This document shows, piece after piece, positions 1-8,576 of a stretch of DNA of 64,000 bases (positions within the stretch are counted from its first letter, which is position 1; each line of letters begins with the position of its first letter). The stretch lies in NCBI GenBank assembly GCA_025056155.1, contig JANWWL010000004.1:372001-436000 (forward strand), read 5' to 3'. This DNA is from Sphingomonadaceae bacterium (GTDB lineage Bacteria > Pseudomonadota > Alphaproteobacteria > Sphingomonadales > Sphingomonadaceae). Position numbers and translations under genes: made by a program. Under the pieces are notes generated by a model that had not been told where the DNA came from, searched no databases, and saw only the letters and a program-made list of their open reading frames with translations.

Positions 1-1
1 G

Positions 2-64
2 GGCCGAGGCGTCGAGACGGTGCGGTCGGGAGAAGTCGTGCTGGCCGCCGCGGGGTCGGGCTGA
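2..64 (+). CDS. birA: C-terminal end of probable biotin--[acetyl-CoA-carboxylase] ligase (partial)
   Basis: Only the last 20 codons of this gene lie in the window, ending in a TGA that overlaps the ATG of coaX. The visible tail (GVETVRSGEVVLAAAGSG) is the kind of short SH3-like C-terminal strand pair that closes BirA proteins. In alphaproteobacteria birA commonly precedes coaX, so the assignment rests mainly on context. Too little sequence is present to confirm the family; another gene ending here cannot be excluded. Confidence 0.45.
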   Translation, partial: GRGVETVRSGEVVLAAAGSG

Positions 65-840
65 TGCTGCTGGCCATCGACGTCGGCAACACGAACGTCG
101 TGGTGGCCCTGTGCGAGGGGTCGGACATCCGCCACCGCTGGCGCATTTCGACCGACGGGAAGCGCACGTCCGATGAATACGGGGTCTGGCTGCACCAGCT
201 GCTGCACCTCGAGGGGCTCAAGCCCGCTGATGTGACATCGATCATCATCGCCTCCGTCGTGCCACAGACGCTGTTCAACCTGCGGCAGCTGGCGCGCCAG
301 TATTTCGGCCTGGAACCTCTCGTGGCGGGCGATCCGGGCTTCGACTATGGCATCGAGGTGCGCCTGCCGAACCCGGCCGAGGTGGGCGCGGACCGGCTGG
401 TGAACGCCGTGGCGGCCCGGGCCCTGCATCCCGGCCCCTTGGTGGTGGTGGACTTCGGCACGGCCACCACCTTCGACGTCGTGTCGGCCGACGGCGCCTA
501 CGAAGGCGGCGTGATCGCTCCCGGCATCCACCTCTCGATGGACGCGCTCTATCGGGCGGCCGCGCGCCTGCCGCGCATCGCCGTCGAGCCGCCGGCGAAA
601 GGGCTCGGCGTGGTGGGCCGGAACACGGTCCACGCCATGCAGTCGGGCGTGTTCTGGGGCTATGTGGGGCTGGTCGAGGGGCTGGTTCAGCGCATCTCGG
701 CCGAGCTGGACAGAGCGCCTTTCGTGATTGCGACCGGCGGGCTTGCGGGGCTCTTCGCGCGGCACGCCCCGGCCATCACGCATGTCGATCCGGATCTCAC
801 CATCCGCGGCCTCATCCTGCTCGAGGCGGCCCATCGATGA
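64..840 (+). CDS. coaX: Type III pantothenate kinase
   Basis: CoaX phosphorylates pantothenate to 4'-phosphopantothenate, the first step of coenzyme A synthesis, in the cytoplasm. The 258-residue protein begins with the ASKHA phosphate-binding motif DVGNTN at residues 6-11. It also contains GADRLVNAVAA near residue 118 and DFGTATTFDVV near 130, both typical of type III enzymes, and its length is normal for the family. The ATG overlaps the upstream stop and its own stop overlaps the ATG of rnj (ATGA), so the three genes look translationally coupled. The type III enzyme is not inhibited by coenzyme A in characterised members. Confidence 0.95.
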   Translation: MLLAIDVGNTNVVVALCEGSDIRHRWRISTDGKRTSDEYGVWLHQLLHLEGLKPADVTSIIIASVVPQTLFNLRQLARQYFGLEPLVAGDPGFDYGIEVRLPNPAEVGADRLVNAVAARALHPGPLVVVDFGTATTFDVVSADGAYEGGVIAPGIHLSMDALYRAAARLPRIAVEPPAKGLGVVGRNTVHAMQSGVFWGYVGLVEGLVQRISAELDRAPFVIATGGLAGLFARHAPAITHVDPDLTIRGLILLEAAHR

Positions 841-2483
841 CGCCCAGCGAAGAGCTGTTGTTCCTGCCCCTGGGCGGGGCGGGCGAGATCGGCATGAACG
901 TCAACCTCTACGGTTGCCGCGGTCGCTGGCTGATGGTGGATCTGGGCATGACGTTCGCCACGCCGGAACTGCCCGGCATCGACCTCGTGTTGCCGGACCT
1001 CACGTTCGTCGAAGGTCAGCGCGACCGGCTCGAGGCCGTGGTGCTGACCCATGGGCACGAGGACCACATCGGCGCCGTCCCCTACCTGGCCGCCGATCTC
1101 GGGGTGCCGCTCTACGCCACGCCCTTCACCGCTGGGCTGGTTCGCCGGAAGCTCGATGAGGCGGGGCTTGCGGGGGAAGTCGACGTGCGGGTCGTGCCCT
1201 TGGGGGGAGCGCTGGAACTCGGGCCGTTCCGGCTGCGCTACGTGGCCCTCGCCCATTCGATTCCCGAGGGCAATGCGCTCGTCATCGACACGCCGTTCGG
1301 CCGGGTTTTCCACACCGGCGACTGGAAGCTCGACGACCGGCCGCTCATCGGCGATCCGGCGAGCGAAGCGGAACTGCGGGCCATCGGCGACGCGGGCGTG
1401 CTGGCGCTCGTGGGCGATTCCACGAACGTCTTCCAGCCCGAGGCGAGCGGCTCGGAGGCCGAGGTGCGCGACAGCCTGCTCAAGATCGTGGCGGCGCGCT
1501 CAACGGGCCGGGTGGTCGTCACCACCTTCGCGTCGAACGCAGTGCGCCTGCGCACCCTGGGCGAGATCGCCGAGGCCACGGGCCGGCGCCTCGTGCTGGC
1601 GGGCCGGTCGCTCGAGCGCGTGCTCGACGTGGCCCGCGAGGCGGGTTACCTGGCCGATCTGCCCCCCCTCCTGGGGCTCGAAGCGGCCGCCGCGTGGCCG
1701 CGCGAACGCCTGCTCGTGGCGGCGACCGGCGCCCAGGGCGAACCGCAGGCCGCGCTGGCGCGCATGGCGGACGGCGCCCATCCCTTCCTTCGCCTCGAGC
1801 CGGGGGACTGCGTCATCTTCTCCTCGCGCAGCATTCCGGGCAACGAACTGGCGATCGCGCGGGTGCAGAACGACCTGGCCGCCCGCGGCGTGGAAATCCT
1901 GAGCCACCCGCGGGCCTTCGTCCACGTGTCGGGACATCCCGGTCGGCCCGAGCTCGAAGCGATGTACGCCTGGATCCGCCCCCGCATCGCGGTGCCCGTC
2001 CATGGCGAACGCCGGCACATGGAAGAGCATGCCCGGCTCGCCCGCGACTGTGGCGTGCCCGAGGCTCTGGTGCCCGTGAACGGTGCGATCCTTCGGCTGG
2101 CGCCTGGGCCTCCGGCCCTGGTCGGCCATGTGCCCTCCGGGCGCCTGGTGGTGGACGGCCAGGTGATCCTGCCGGCCGACGGCCCGACGATCGCCCAGCG
2201 GCGCAAGCTGGCTTGGGGAGGGCTGATGGTCGTGACTCTGGTCCTCGATCGCCGCGGCCGCCTGCTGGCCGACCCGGCGGTGCTGGCGCAGGGCCTTCCC
2301 GTCGAGGCCGAGGCCGAGGCGTTCCTGGGCGAGTGCCGCGAGGCGGCGGCGACCGCCGCCCGCCAGGTGGGTGCCACCGACCGGCGCCGGCTCGAGGACG
2401 AGGTGAAGGTGGCCGTGCGCCGCGTGGCCCGGCGTTGGACGGGCAAGAAGCCGCCCACCGAAGTGCAGCTGGTATCGGTCTAG
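837..2483 (+). CDS. rnj: Ribonuclease J (metallo-beta-lactamase/beta-CASP)
   Basis: RNase J is a zinc-dependent 5'-exo/endoribonuclease that takes part in rRNA maturation and mRNA decay. The 548-residue protein has the metallo-beta-lactamase signature HGHEDH at residues 72-77, further metal-ligand regions around ALAHSIPEG and HTGDWKLD, the beta-CASP domain, and the late motif HVSGHPGRPE followed by VPVHGERRH. Length matches alphaproteobacterial RNase J. It overlaps coaX by four bases. A DUF1467 gene follows 8 bp later, a neighbourhood conserved in many alphaproteobacteria. Confidence 0.96.
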   Translation: MTPSEELLFLPLGGAGEIGMNVNLYGCRGRWLMVDLGMTFATPELPGIDLVLPDLTFVEGQRDRLEAVVLTHGHEDHIGAVPYLAADLGVPLYATPFTAGLVRRKLDEAGLAGEVDVRVVPLGGALELGPFRLRYVALAHSIPEGNALVIDTPFGRVFHTGDWKLDDRPLIGDPASEAELRAIGDAGVLALVGDSTNVFQPEASGSEAEVRDSLLKIVAARSTGRVVVTTFASNAVRLRTLGEIAEATGRRLVLAGRSLERVLDVAREAGYLADLPPLLGLEAAAAWPRERLLVAATGAQGEPQAALARMADGAHPFLRLEPGDCVIFSSRSIPGNELAIARVQNDLAARGVEILSHPRAFVHVSGHPGRPELEAMYAWIRPRIAVPVHGERRHMEEHARLARDCGVPEALVPVNGAILRLAPGPPALVGHVPSGRLVVDGQVILPADGPTIAQRRKLAWGGLMVVTLVLDRRGRLLADPAVLAQGLPVEAEAEAFLGECREAAATAARQVGATDRRRLEDEVKVAVRRVARRWTGKKPPTEVQLVSV

Positions 2484-2491
2484 GCCGACCG

Positions 2492-2791
2492 ATGGCCTGG
2501 TATTCGGCGCTCGCCCTCTACCTGTTGTTCTGGACCTTCACCCTGTTCCTGGTGCTGCCCTTCGGCATCCGCACGAGCGACGAGGTGGGGGCCGACCTGG
2601 TGCCCGGTCAGGCCGAAAGTGCGCCCCACGGCCTTTCGATGCCGCGCAAGCTCCTGTGGACGACGCTCATCTCGGCCGTGCTGTTTGGTCTGTTCTGGCT
2701 CAACTGGGAGCGCGAATGGATCACGCGCGAGGAATTCCTGGCCCTGTTCTGGGATCCGTCCGAACGGCTCAAGCCTCTACCGCCTCGGTGA
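2492..2791 (+). CDS. DUF1467 family membrane protein
   Basis: This 99-residue protein has two predicted transmembrane helices, roughly residues 4-24 and 55-75, separated by a short acidic loop. The arrangement, with the IRTSDEVG segment after helix 1, is that of DUF1467 proteins, which usually sit directly downstream of rnj in alphaproteobacteria. Its function is unknown to me. The start is the ATG 8 bp after the rnj stop. Its 3' end overlaps the tail of the convergent coiled-coil gene by 23 bp. Confidence 0.85.
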   Translation: MAWYSALALYLLFWTFTLFLVLPFGIRTSDEVGADLVPGQAESAPHGLSMPRKLLWTTLISAVLFGLFWLNWEREWITREEFLALFWDPSERLKPLPPR

Positions 2792-4805
2792 GCGCCGCCG
2801 CCAGGCGGCCCCACTCGCTGCCCCGCACCAGCAGTGCCAGATCGTCATGTCCGGCCCGCTCCAACCGGTTCACCAGCGCATCGACGCCCGCGACCAGTCG
2901 GCGGGCGGCCGAGCCGAACTCTGGGTCGGCTTCGACGAGCTCGCGAAGCGCCTGCTTCTCGGTCTCGTCCAACAGGGCGACGAGCCGCCGCCCGAACAGG
3001 CTGCGGTCGCCGCGGCGCCAGCGGGCCCAGTCCGCGTCCGTCATCGGCTGGCCCAGCGCCTTGGCCAGGGGGATGGCCGCACTGGCCAACCGTTCCGAGA
3101 CGAGTGCCGCCACCGAGGCGAGATCGCGGTCGGCCTCGCGCGCCAGGTCGCGCGTGCGCTGGTCGGCTCGGGCCTCGAGCCAGCGCAGCGCTTCCGCCAG
3201 CCGGACGAGGCTCGCGGCCGACCGTTCGGCGGCCTGCCGGGCGGCGTCCTCCGCCCGCGCCGCCTCGGCGGCGATCCGCTCGACGAATCCGGCCCGCGCG
3301 GCGGCGGCCGCCGTTTCCTCGAGGCTCCGTTGGACCTCGGCCAGCAGCCCGTCGATCATGCCCTTGAGGTGCGCGGTGGCCTGGCTTGCCACCTCGCGCG
3401 CTCGTTCCAGCGTTTCGACCAGTCCCGACGCCGTGGTGAGCCGGGTGGTCTCGGTCGTCTGCGCCACCTGCGCCAGGGCGGACGCCGCCTGGGCGAGGCT
3501 CGCCTCCAGCGACTGGACCATGGCCCGCGTGGCCTCCGCGCGCGCCCCAAGGTCGGTGACCGCTTGGGCGAGGTCGTCGCGAGCCGCTCGCAACGATGCC
3601 ATCAGGGTCTCTGCCGCCGTTCCCCCTTCCTGAAGCCTTGCGGCAAGCTCCGTCAGGGCATCCCCCATGGCCTCGACGCGATCGCCAAGGTCGGCTGCGG
3701 CCGGCGTGAGCTCCTCGCCCAGCGCGCGCTGGGCGTCCGCGGCCCGCGCGAGGAGGGCGCCCACCGCGCCTTCCGCCTCGGCAACGCCCGATCGCGCCGC
3801 CCGCAGAGGCGTCATCAGGCCATCGAGGCGGGCGTGGACCGCTTCGACGGCCGCCTGCACCTGCCCCAGGGCGGCCGCGGTGGTGCGCGCCACGTGCTCG
3901 GCCTTGCGGTCGACCAACAGGAAGCCTCGTTCGCCCGCCGCCGCGAGCTCTTCGGTGGCGCGGGCCTGCGCCTGCATCCGGGCCTCGAGCTCGCGGGCCT
4001 GGGTGAGGAGACCTTCGAGATGGCGGCCGATGGCACGGGCGGCCTCGGCCCCCATGGCCGAAAGGGCCGATCGCGCACTCGCGATGGCCGACGCGATCTC
4101 GGCCAGCTGCTCGGCCGCCGTCTGGCGGATCCGTTCGGCCGCGTCCTCGCTCTGGCGCGCGGCCGTCTGGGCTTCCTCGCCCAGCTGGCGCACGGCCGTG
4201 TGCAGGGCCTGGGCGGCCTCGCGGCTCTGCCCCTCGGCATGCGTAAGCGCCTGTCCAAGCCCCGCCACCTGCTGGCCCGCTTCGGCCAACAGCCGGCCCA
4301 CGGCGGTCAGGCGATCCTCGAGCGCGGCGCCGGCCTCGCGCAGCGCCGTCAGGCGCGTTTCGACTCCGGCAGCCTCGTCAAGCAGCCGCCGCACCCCCTC
4401 GGCCGCCTCCGTCGCTCGCCGGGCGGCCGCGGACGAGTGCGTTTCGATGCGCCCGGCCAATTCCTCCATGCGGCCCTCGGTGGCCACGGCCTGGCCCACG
4501 ACGGCGTCAAGACGCGCCACCAGCCCCGTCACCCGGGCTTCGAGCTCTTCGCCGGCGGCCGTGGCTTCCGTGATGAGCCCAGGGCCCGGGCGGGGCCGCG
4601 GGCGGAAGGCGGCGGCCAGGGCCAAGAGGAGCGCCGGGCCGCCCGCCAGCTCGCCAGCCAGTTGAGCCAGCTCGAGGGGCGAACGCTCGTCGAACTGGAT
4701 CCCGGACAGGAGGACGGCGCCGATCGCAAAGCCAGCCCACAGCAGCGCGCCGGCCACCAGCAGGTAGGTGGGCCAGGCGGGGTCGGGCCTTTCGCGGTCG
4801 GGCAT
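2769..4805 (-). CDS. Membrane-anchored coiled-coil protein of unknown function
   Basis: I do not recognise a named family. The 678-residue protein has two predicted membrane helices near the N-terminus (about residues 13-33 and 48-66) and then a very long Ala/Glu/Arg-rich segment (about 85-560). The heptad-like pattern of that segment implies an extended coiled coil, superficially like chemoreceptor signalling stalks or apolipoprotein-like repeats. I see no HAMP or receptor kinase-control hairpin motif. The C-terminal 110 residues look more globular. It is transcribed away from the Wzi-like gene across a 285-bp gap. A structural role at the inner membrane is possible but is inference only. 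Confidence 0.7.
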   Translation of the reverse strand: MPDRERPDPAWPTYLLVAGALLWAGFAIGAVLLSGIQFDERSPLELAQLAGELAGGPALLLALAAAFRPRPRPGPGLITEATAAGEELEARVTGLVARLDAVVGQAVATEGRMEELAGRIETHSSAAARRATEAAEGVRRLLDEAAGVETRLTALREAGAALEDRLTAVGRLLAEAGQQVAGLGQALTHAEGQSREAAQALHTAVRQLGEEAQTAARQSEDAAERIRQTAAEQLAEIASAIASARSALSAMGAEAARAIGRHLEGLLTQARELEARMQAQARATEELAAAGERGFLLVDRKAEHVARTTAAALGQVQAAVEAVHARLDGLMTPLRAARSGVAEAEGAVGALLARAADAQRALGEELTPAAADLGDRVEAMGDALTELAARLQEGGTAAETLMASLRAARDDLAQAVTDLGARAEATRAMVQSLEASLAQAASALAQVAQTTETTRLTTASGLVETLERAREVASQATAHLKGMIDGLLAEVQRSLEETAAAAARAGFVERIAAEAARAEDAARQAAERSAASLVRLAEALRWLEARADQRTRDLAREADRDLASVAALVSERLASAAIPLAKALGQPMTDADWARWRRGDRSLFGRRLVALLDETEKQALRELVEADPEFGSAARRLVAGVDALVNRLERAGHDDLALLVRGSEWGRLAAALTEAVEA

Positions 4806-4953
4806 CGCCCGTCAACCAACCGGGCAGGGTCGGCCCGCTCGGCGGCCGGAACGCCGGGGCGACCGACGGGTGGGCATCGAGCGACTGCGCCTCGATGTTC
4901 GACGGAAGAAGGCCATGCGCCGCATCACGGCCATGCCGGCCGCGCGTTGCGTT

Positions 4954-4979
4954 GGCAAGCGGCGGCCGCCCCGCTTGCC
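4954..4979. repeat. Perfect 9-bp inverted repeat (hairpin) in a divergent intergenic region
   Basis: GGCAAGCGG and its exact complement CCGCTTGCC are separated by 8 bases. The element lies in the 285-bp region between two divergently transcribed genes, 149 bp from the coiled-coil start and 112 bp from the Wzi-like start. No T-run follows on either strand, so an operator or 5'-leader structure is more likely than a terminator. Function is unknown. Confidence 0.55.
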
Positions 4980-5090
4980 GCGCCCCGCTGGGCACGCCAG
5001 CAGGGCCCGGTGCCGGGCGAATCGATCCTCGCGACCCTGGGGAGCCTCGATACACGACGGCGGCCGACGCCCCTGGCGTCGAGGCCGTGG

Positions 5091-6572
5091 ATGCCGGCGC
5101 TCCGGGCGGTCGTGGGGTTCGGGGCTCTTGCGGCCGGGCCGGCGGCCGCCGGCCCCTGGCTCGCCCCGGGTGATGCGCGGCTGCGCACCGACGTCGAACT
5201 GTTGCGCGCCCACGGCCTCGTCCAAGGGCCGGTCGGGTCGTGGCCGCTGCCCGTGGCGCAGCTCGATGCTGCGCTGGAACGGGCCGAGGGGCGACCGTTG
5301 GCGCCGGTGGTGGCCGCCGCGGTCCGGCGCGTCCGGGCGATTCTCGATTGGGAGCTGCGGCCCGACCGCTACCGGGTGGACGCGGCCGCGACCAACCAAC
5401 CGGCCTTGGTGCGGGGCTTCGCCGAGACGGCGCGCGGCAAGGCCGAAGGGGCGGTCGGAGTGCAGCACGATCGCGGCCGGTTCACCTTCGCCCTCGGTGG
5501 CAGCGCTACCGTCTTCCCCGACGCCCCGCCCTATTATGCGCGGGGCAATCGCCTGCGCCCCAACCGTTCGTTCCTGGCGATGCAGCTGGGCAACTGGGCG
5601 CTGTGGGGCGGGCATGTGGAGCGCTACTGGGGGCCCAGCCGGGAAGGAGGCTTGCTTTTGTCCACCAGTGCGCGGACCTATCCGCAGCTCGGGATCCGAA
5701 CGCTGGAGCCCAGGCGCATCGATCTTCCCGTGCTGCGCTGGGCCGGCCCGGTGGCGTTCGAGCTGGCGGGGGGCGTGTTGCCGGAGAAGAGGGGCGATTC
5801 CGACCGTCCGGCCCTGGTGGGCATGCGGATCGAGGCGGCACCGCTGCCCGGCCTGTCGGTGGCGGTGTCGCGCCAGTTCATGTTCTGTGGTGAGGGGCGA
5901 CCCTGCGGGTTGGGCACCGTGTTGCGTGCCTTGTTCGCCGTGGGCGAAAACACCGGGGGCCAGGCCGAGCCGGGCAACCAGCTGGCCGGCTGGGAAGTAG
6001 TGTACGATTTTCCGCTGGGCGCTCGCGGGTTCGCCGGCCGCCTCTTCATCGAGACCGCGGCCGAGGACGAGGACGATTTCCGCCTGCAGAAATATGCCCG
6101 GCGCGCCGGAGGGCACTTGGCGGGCCCGTTGGGGGGCCGCGGGGCGTCGTTCCGGTTGGGGGCCGAGCACGTCGATACGCTCGCCTCCTCGCTGTTCACG
6201 GGCCTCCGCTTTCCGGGAGTCATGTACAACCACTTTCTCTATACCGACGGCCTGACCTTCGAACGGCGCCCGGTGGGCTTCTCCCTGGATGGCGATGCCC
6301 GGATGACGACCGTGGCCGGCGAGGTGACCGACGCCCGCAACCGCCTGTGGTACGCCTCGGTCCGAGACATCGCCCTCAACGTCCGCGAAACCCCCACCTA
6401 CCGGATCTCGCGCACGCGCGAGGACCTGCGGATAGTGCAGGTCGGCGCCGAGCTGCCCACGATCTTGGGCGACTTGCGGTTCGAACTGCGGCACCTGAGC
6501 GACCGGCCCGACACGCCCGGCCAGCGCGAGGGGCAGTGGCAGCTGGAGGCGGGATGGCGGTCGCGCTTCTAG
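5091..6572 (+). CDS. Capsule assembly Wzi family outer-membrane protein
   Basis: Wzi-type proteins are outer-membrane beta-barrels that help attach capsular polysaccharide to the cell surface. The 493-residue product starts with a signal peptide (residues 1 to about 20, cut after AAAG). An N-terminal helical region follows (DARLRTDVELLRAHGL), then alternating amphipathic strands ending in Phe (GWRSRF), as expected of a barrel. The segment NWALWGGHVERYWGP matches the conserved core seen in Wzi-like proteins. I chose the ATG that opens the signal peptide; the reading frame stays open far upstream but that part is antisense to the coiled-coil gene. No capsule gene lies nearby, so the polymer partner is unknown. 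Confidence 0.8.
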   Translation: MPALRAVVGFGALAAGPAAAGPWLAPGDARLRTDVELLRAHGLVQGPVGSWPLPVAQLDAALERAEGRPLAPVVAAAVRRVRAILDWELRPDRYRVDAAATNQPALVRGFAETARGKAEGAVGVQHDRGRFTFALGGSATVFPDAPPYYARGNRLRPNRSFLAMQLGNWALWGGHVERYWGPSREGGLLLSTSARTYPQLGIRTLEPRRIDLPVLRWAGPVAFELAGGVLPEKRGDSDRPALVGMRIEAAPLPGLSVAVSRQFMFCGEGRPCGLGTVLRALFAVGENTGGQAEPGNQLAGWEVVYDFPLGARGFAGRLFIETAAEDEDDFRLQKYARRAGGHLAGPLGGRGASFRLGAEHVDTLASSLFTGLRFPGVMYNHFLYTDGLTFERRPVGFSLDGDARMTTVAGEVTDARNRLWYASVRDIALNVRETPTYRISRTREDLRIVQVGAELPTILGDLRFELRHLSDRPDTPGQREGQWQLEAGWRSRF

Positions 6573-7249
6573 ACCGGGTGGCGCGGATCCGGCTGGGGCC
6601 GGCCGAGTTCGAGCCGTTGATGGAAGGGGCCCTGTGGTGGCCGGGCGAGCGCACCCTGCTGGTGGCCGACCTGCACCTCGAGAAAGGCAGCGCCCTGGCG
6701 CGGGCGGGCTGGCCGGTGCCGCCGTACGACAGCCTCGAGACCCTGCGCGGCCTGGAAGCGCTCGTGAACCGCCACCGTCCGCGGCGGGTGGTGGCGCTGG
6801 GCGACAGCTTCCACGACACCCAGGGCCCGGCGCGCCTCGCGGCGCCGGCCCGCGCGCTCCTCGAAGCGATCGTCGCGCGCGTGGAGTGGTGGTGGATCGC
6901 CGGCAACCACGATCCGGTGGGCCGGGGGCTGCCCGGCGGGGCGGTGGCCGAGGAACGAATGCTGGGGGGCGTCGCCCTGCGCCACGTGGCCCGCCCGCAC
7001 GACCCCGGGCCCGACGTTTCGGGCCACTTCCACCCCGTGGTGGTGGTACCGGCGGCCGGGGGCCGACGCGTGGTGCGCCGCTGCTTCGTGCGCGCCGGCG
7101 ACCGCCTGATCCTGCCGGCCTTCGGGGCCTACGCCGGCGGGCTCGACGCGCACGACCCCGCCATCGCCGAGGCCCTGGGCGGGCCGCCGGAAGCCCTGGT
7201 GCCGACCGCCCGGGGCCTCGTCCGGATCCGGCGGGGCGCTGCGGCGTGA
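6554..7249 (+). CDS. pdeM: PdeM-like metallophosphoesterase (ligase-associated DNA damage response endonuclease)
   Basis: The 231-residue protein is a calcineurin-like phosphoesterase with all expected metal motifs in order: VADLHLEKG, ALGDSFHD, IAGNHDP and VSGHFHP. Proteins of this layout are named PdeM and often accompany an ATP-dependent DNA ligase, an exonuclease and a helicase in a DNA repair cassette. Those partners are absent here, so the repair role is inferred from family naming only. The ATG overlaps the end of the Wzi-like gene by 19 bp, and its own stop overlaps a GTG start (GTGA) of the next gene. Confidence 0.82.
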   Translation: MAVALLDRVARIRLGPAEFEPLMEGALWWPGERTLLVADLHLEKGSALARAGWPVPPYDSLETLRGLEALVNRHRPRRVVALGDSFHDTQGPARLAAPARALLEAIVARVEWWWIAGNHDPVGRGLPGGAVAEERMLGGVALRHVARPHDPGPDVSGHFHPVVVVPAAGGRRVVRRCFVRAGDRLILPAFGAYAGGLDAHDPAIAEALGGPPEALVPTARGLVRIRRGAAA

Positions 7250-7905
7250 GCTGGTTTCCCCCGCCCGAGGCCCGCATCTTCTGCGTGGCCGTGAACTATG
7301 CCGACCATCGCGACGAGATGGGCCGGGGCGAAAGCGGGCAATACCCCATGCTGTTCCTGCGCACGCCGCGATCGTTGGTGCCGGGTGGGGCGCCCGTCGT
7401 GAAGCCCAAGGTTTCCGACCGGTTCGACTACGAGGGCGAGCTGGCCGTGGTGATCGGAACGGCCGGCCGGCGCATCCCGCCTGCGCAGGCGCTGGATCAT
7501 GTGGCGGGGTTCACGGCATTCATGGACGGCTCGGTGCGCGACTGGCAGCGGCATACGGCCCAGTTCACTCCGGGCAAGAATTTCGACCGGTCGGGCAGCA
7601 TCGGCCCCGATCTGGTGGCGCCCCATGCGTTCGGGGACTGGCGCGGTCACGAGCTCATCACTCGGGTGAACGGCCAGGTCGTCCAGCAGACCCATACGTC
7701 GCTGATGTTGGTCGGCATCGAGGCGCTGATCGCCTACGTCAGCGCCTTCACCGAGCTTCGGCCGGGCGACGTGATCGCCACCGGCACCTGCGCTGGCGTG
7801 GGCGAGAAGCGCCAGCCGCCCTTGTTCCTGTTCCCGGGCGACGTGGTGGAAGTGGCGATCAGCGGCCTCCCCGTGCTGCGTTCGCCGGTCGTGGCGGAGG
7901 CATGA
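7246..7905 (+). CDS. Fumarylacetoacetate hydrolase family protein
   Basis: The 219-residue protein is a single-domain FAH-fold enzyme, a family that includes acylpyruvases, oxaloacetate decarboxylases and dienoate hydratases. It has the N-terminal CVAVNYADHRDE segment, metal-binding DYEGELAVVIG, GFTAFMDGSVRDWQ, GKNFDRSGSIGPDLV and the glycine-rich IATGTCAGVG near the C-terminus. The GTG start overlaps the pdeM stop (GTGA) and gives the usual N-terminus of the family. The substrate cannot be predicted from this sequence; acylpyruvate hydrolysis is the commonest activity for members of this size. Confidence 0.88.
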   Translation: MSWFPPPEARIFCVAVNYADHRDEMGRGESGQYPMLFLRTPRSLVPGGAPVVKPKVSDRFDYEGELAVVIGTAGRRIPPAQALDHVAGFTAFMDGSVRDWQRHTAQFTPGKNFDRSGSIGPDLVAPHAFGDWRGHELITRVNGQVVQQTHTSLMLVGIEALIAYVSAFTELRPGDVIATGTCAGVGEKRQPPLFLFPGDVVEVAISGLPVLRSPVVAEA

Positions 7906-7933
7906 TACAGGGCGGATTCACGGGAGCGTCGGC

Positions 7934-8527
7934 TTGAAGAACGGGATGCGCTTCGCGCTGTGGTGGCTGGCGGCCCTCCTCGCGCCGTTCCCGCCGGCCG
8001 TGGCCGGCGGCCAGCCCCAGGGGGCGGCCGAGCGGCCGGTCGATCGCACCTATACGGCCGACGAAATCCTGGAGGCGGCCGACCGGGCGTTCGGCGCCGG
8101 CGCCCAGGGCCTGGCCCAGGCGATCGAGCGGATCTTCCGCGAACAGGGCCGGCCGAACGCCTACATCGTGGGCCGCGAGGGTGCAGGAGCCCTCGGCCTC
8201 GGGATCCGCTACGGCAAGGGCACGCTCTATTCCAAGGTGGAGGGCAACCGGACCGTTCACTGGCAGGGGCCGTCGCTGGGGCTCGATGCGGGGGGCGACC
8301 TCTCCGCGGTGTTCATCCTGGTCTACGATCTTCACGACACCGAGGAGATCTTCCGCCGCTATCCGGCGATCGAAGGGCGCGCCTACCTGGTGGGGGGCCT
8401 GTCGGTGGGCTACCACCAGCTGGGCCAGGTGCGGCTGGTGCCCGTGCGGCTGGGGGCCGGCTGGCGCCTTGGCGCGAACGTGGGCTACCTCCATTTCACC
8501 CGCAAACGCCGCCTCTTGCCGCTCTGA
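7934..8527 (+). CDS. DUF1134 (EipA-like) envelope protein
   Basis: The 197-residue product carries a signal peptide (cut near residue 25) and then the DUF1134 domain: TYTADEILEAADR, GIRYGKGTLYSKVEG, HWQGPSLGLDAGGD and a closing RLGANVGYLHFT. EipA of Brucella, a member of this family, is a periplasmic beta-barrel-like protein needed for envelope integrity. The location directly before lptD supports an envelope role here. I used the TTG at 7934, which has a GGAG 8 bases upstream; an ATG at 7946 is possible and still leaves a signal peptide. Confidence 0.87.
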   Translation: MKNGMRFALWWLAALLAPFPPAVAGGQPQGAAERPVDRTYTADEILEAADRAFGAGAQGLAQAIERIFREQGRPNAYIVGREGAGALGLGIRYGKGTLYSKVEGNRTVHWQGPSLGLDAGGDLSAVFILVYDLHDTEEIFRRYPAIEGRAYLVGGLSVGYHQLGQVRLVPVRLGAGWRLGANVGYLHFTRKRRLLPL

Positions 8528-8576
8528 CCCTGACCGCCTTGCGTCGGGTCCGCTCTCCCGCAAGGCGGGTCGGGCG

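Noticed and set aside
2619-5090. Long plus-strand open frame leading into the Wzi-like gene
   Set aside because: It is antisense to the coiled-coil gene and has Arg/Gly-rich translation. The real protein begins at the ATG with a signal peptide at 5091.
4812-7277. 821-codon minus-strand frame opposite the Wzi-like gene and pdeM
   Set aside because: A shadow of high GC content; no domain, while the opposite strand encodes recognisable proteins.
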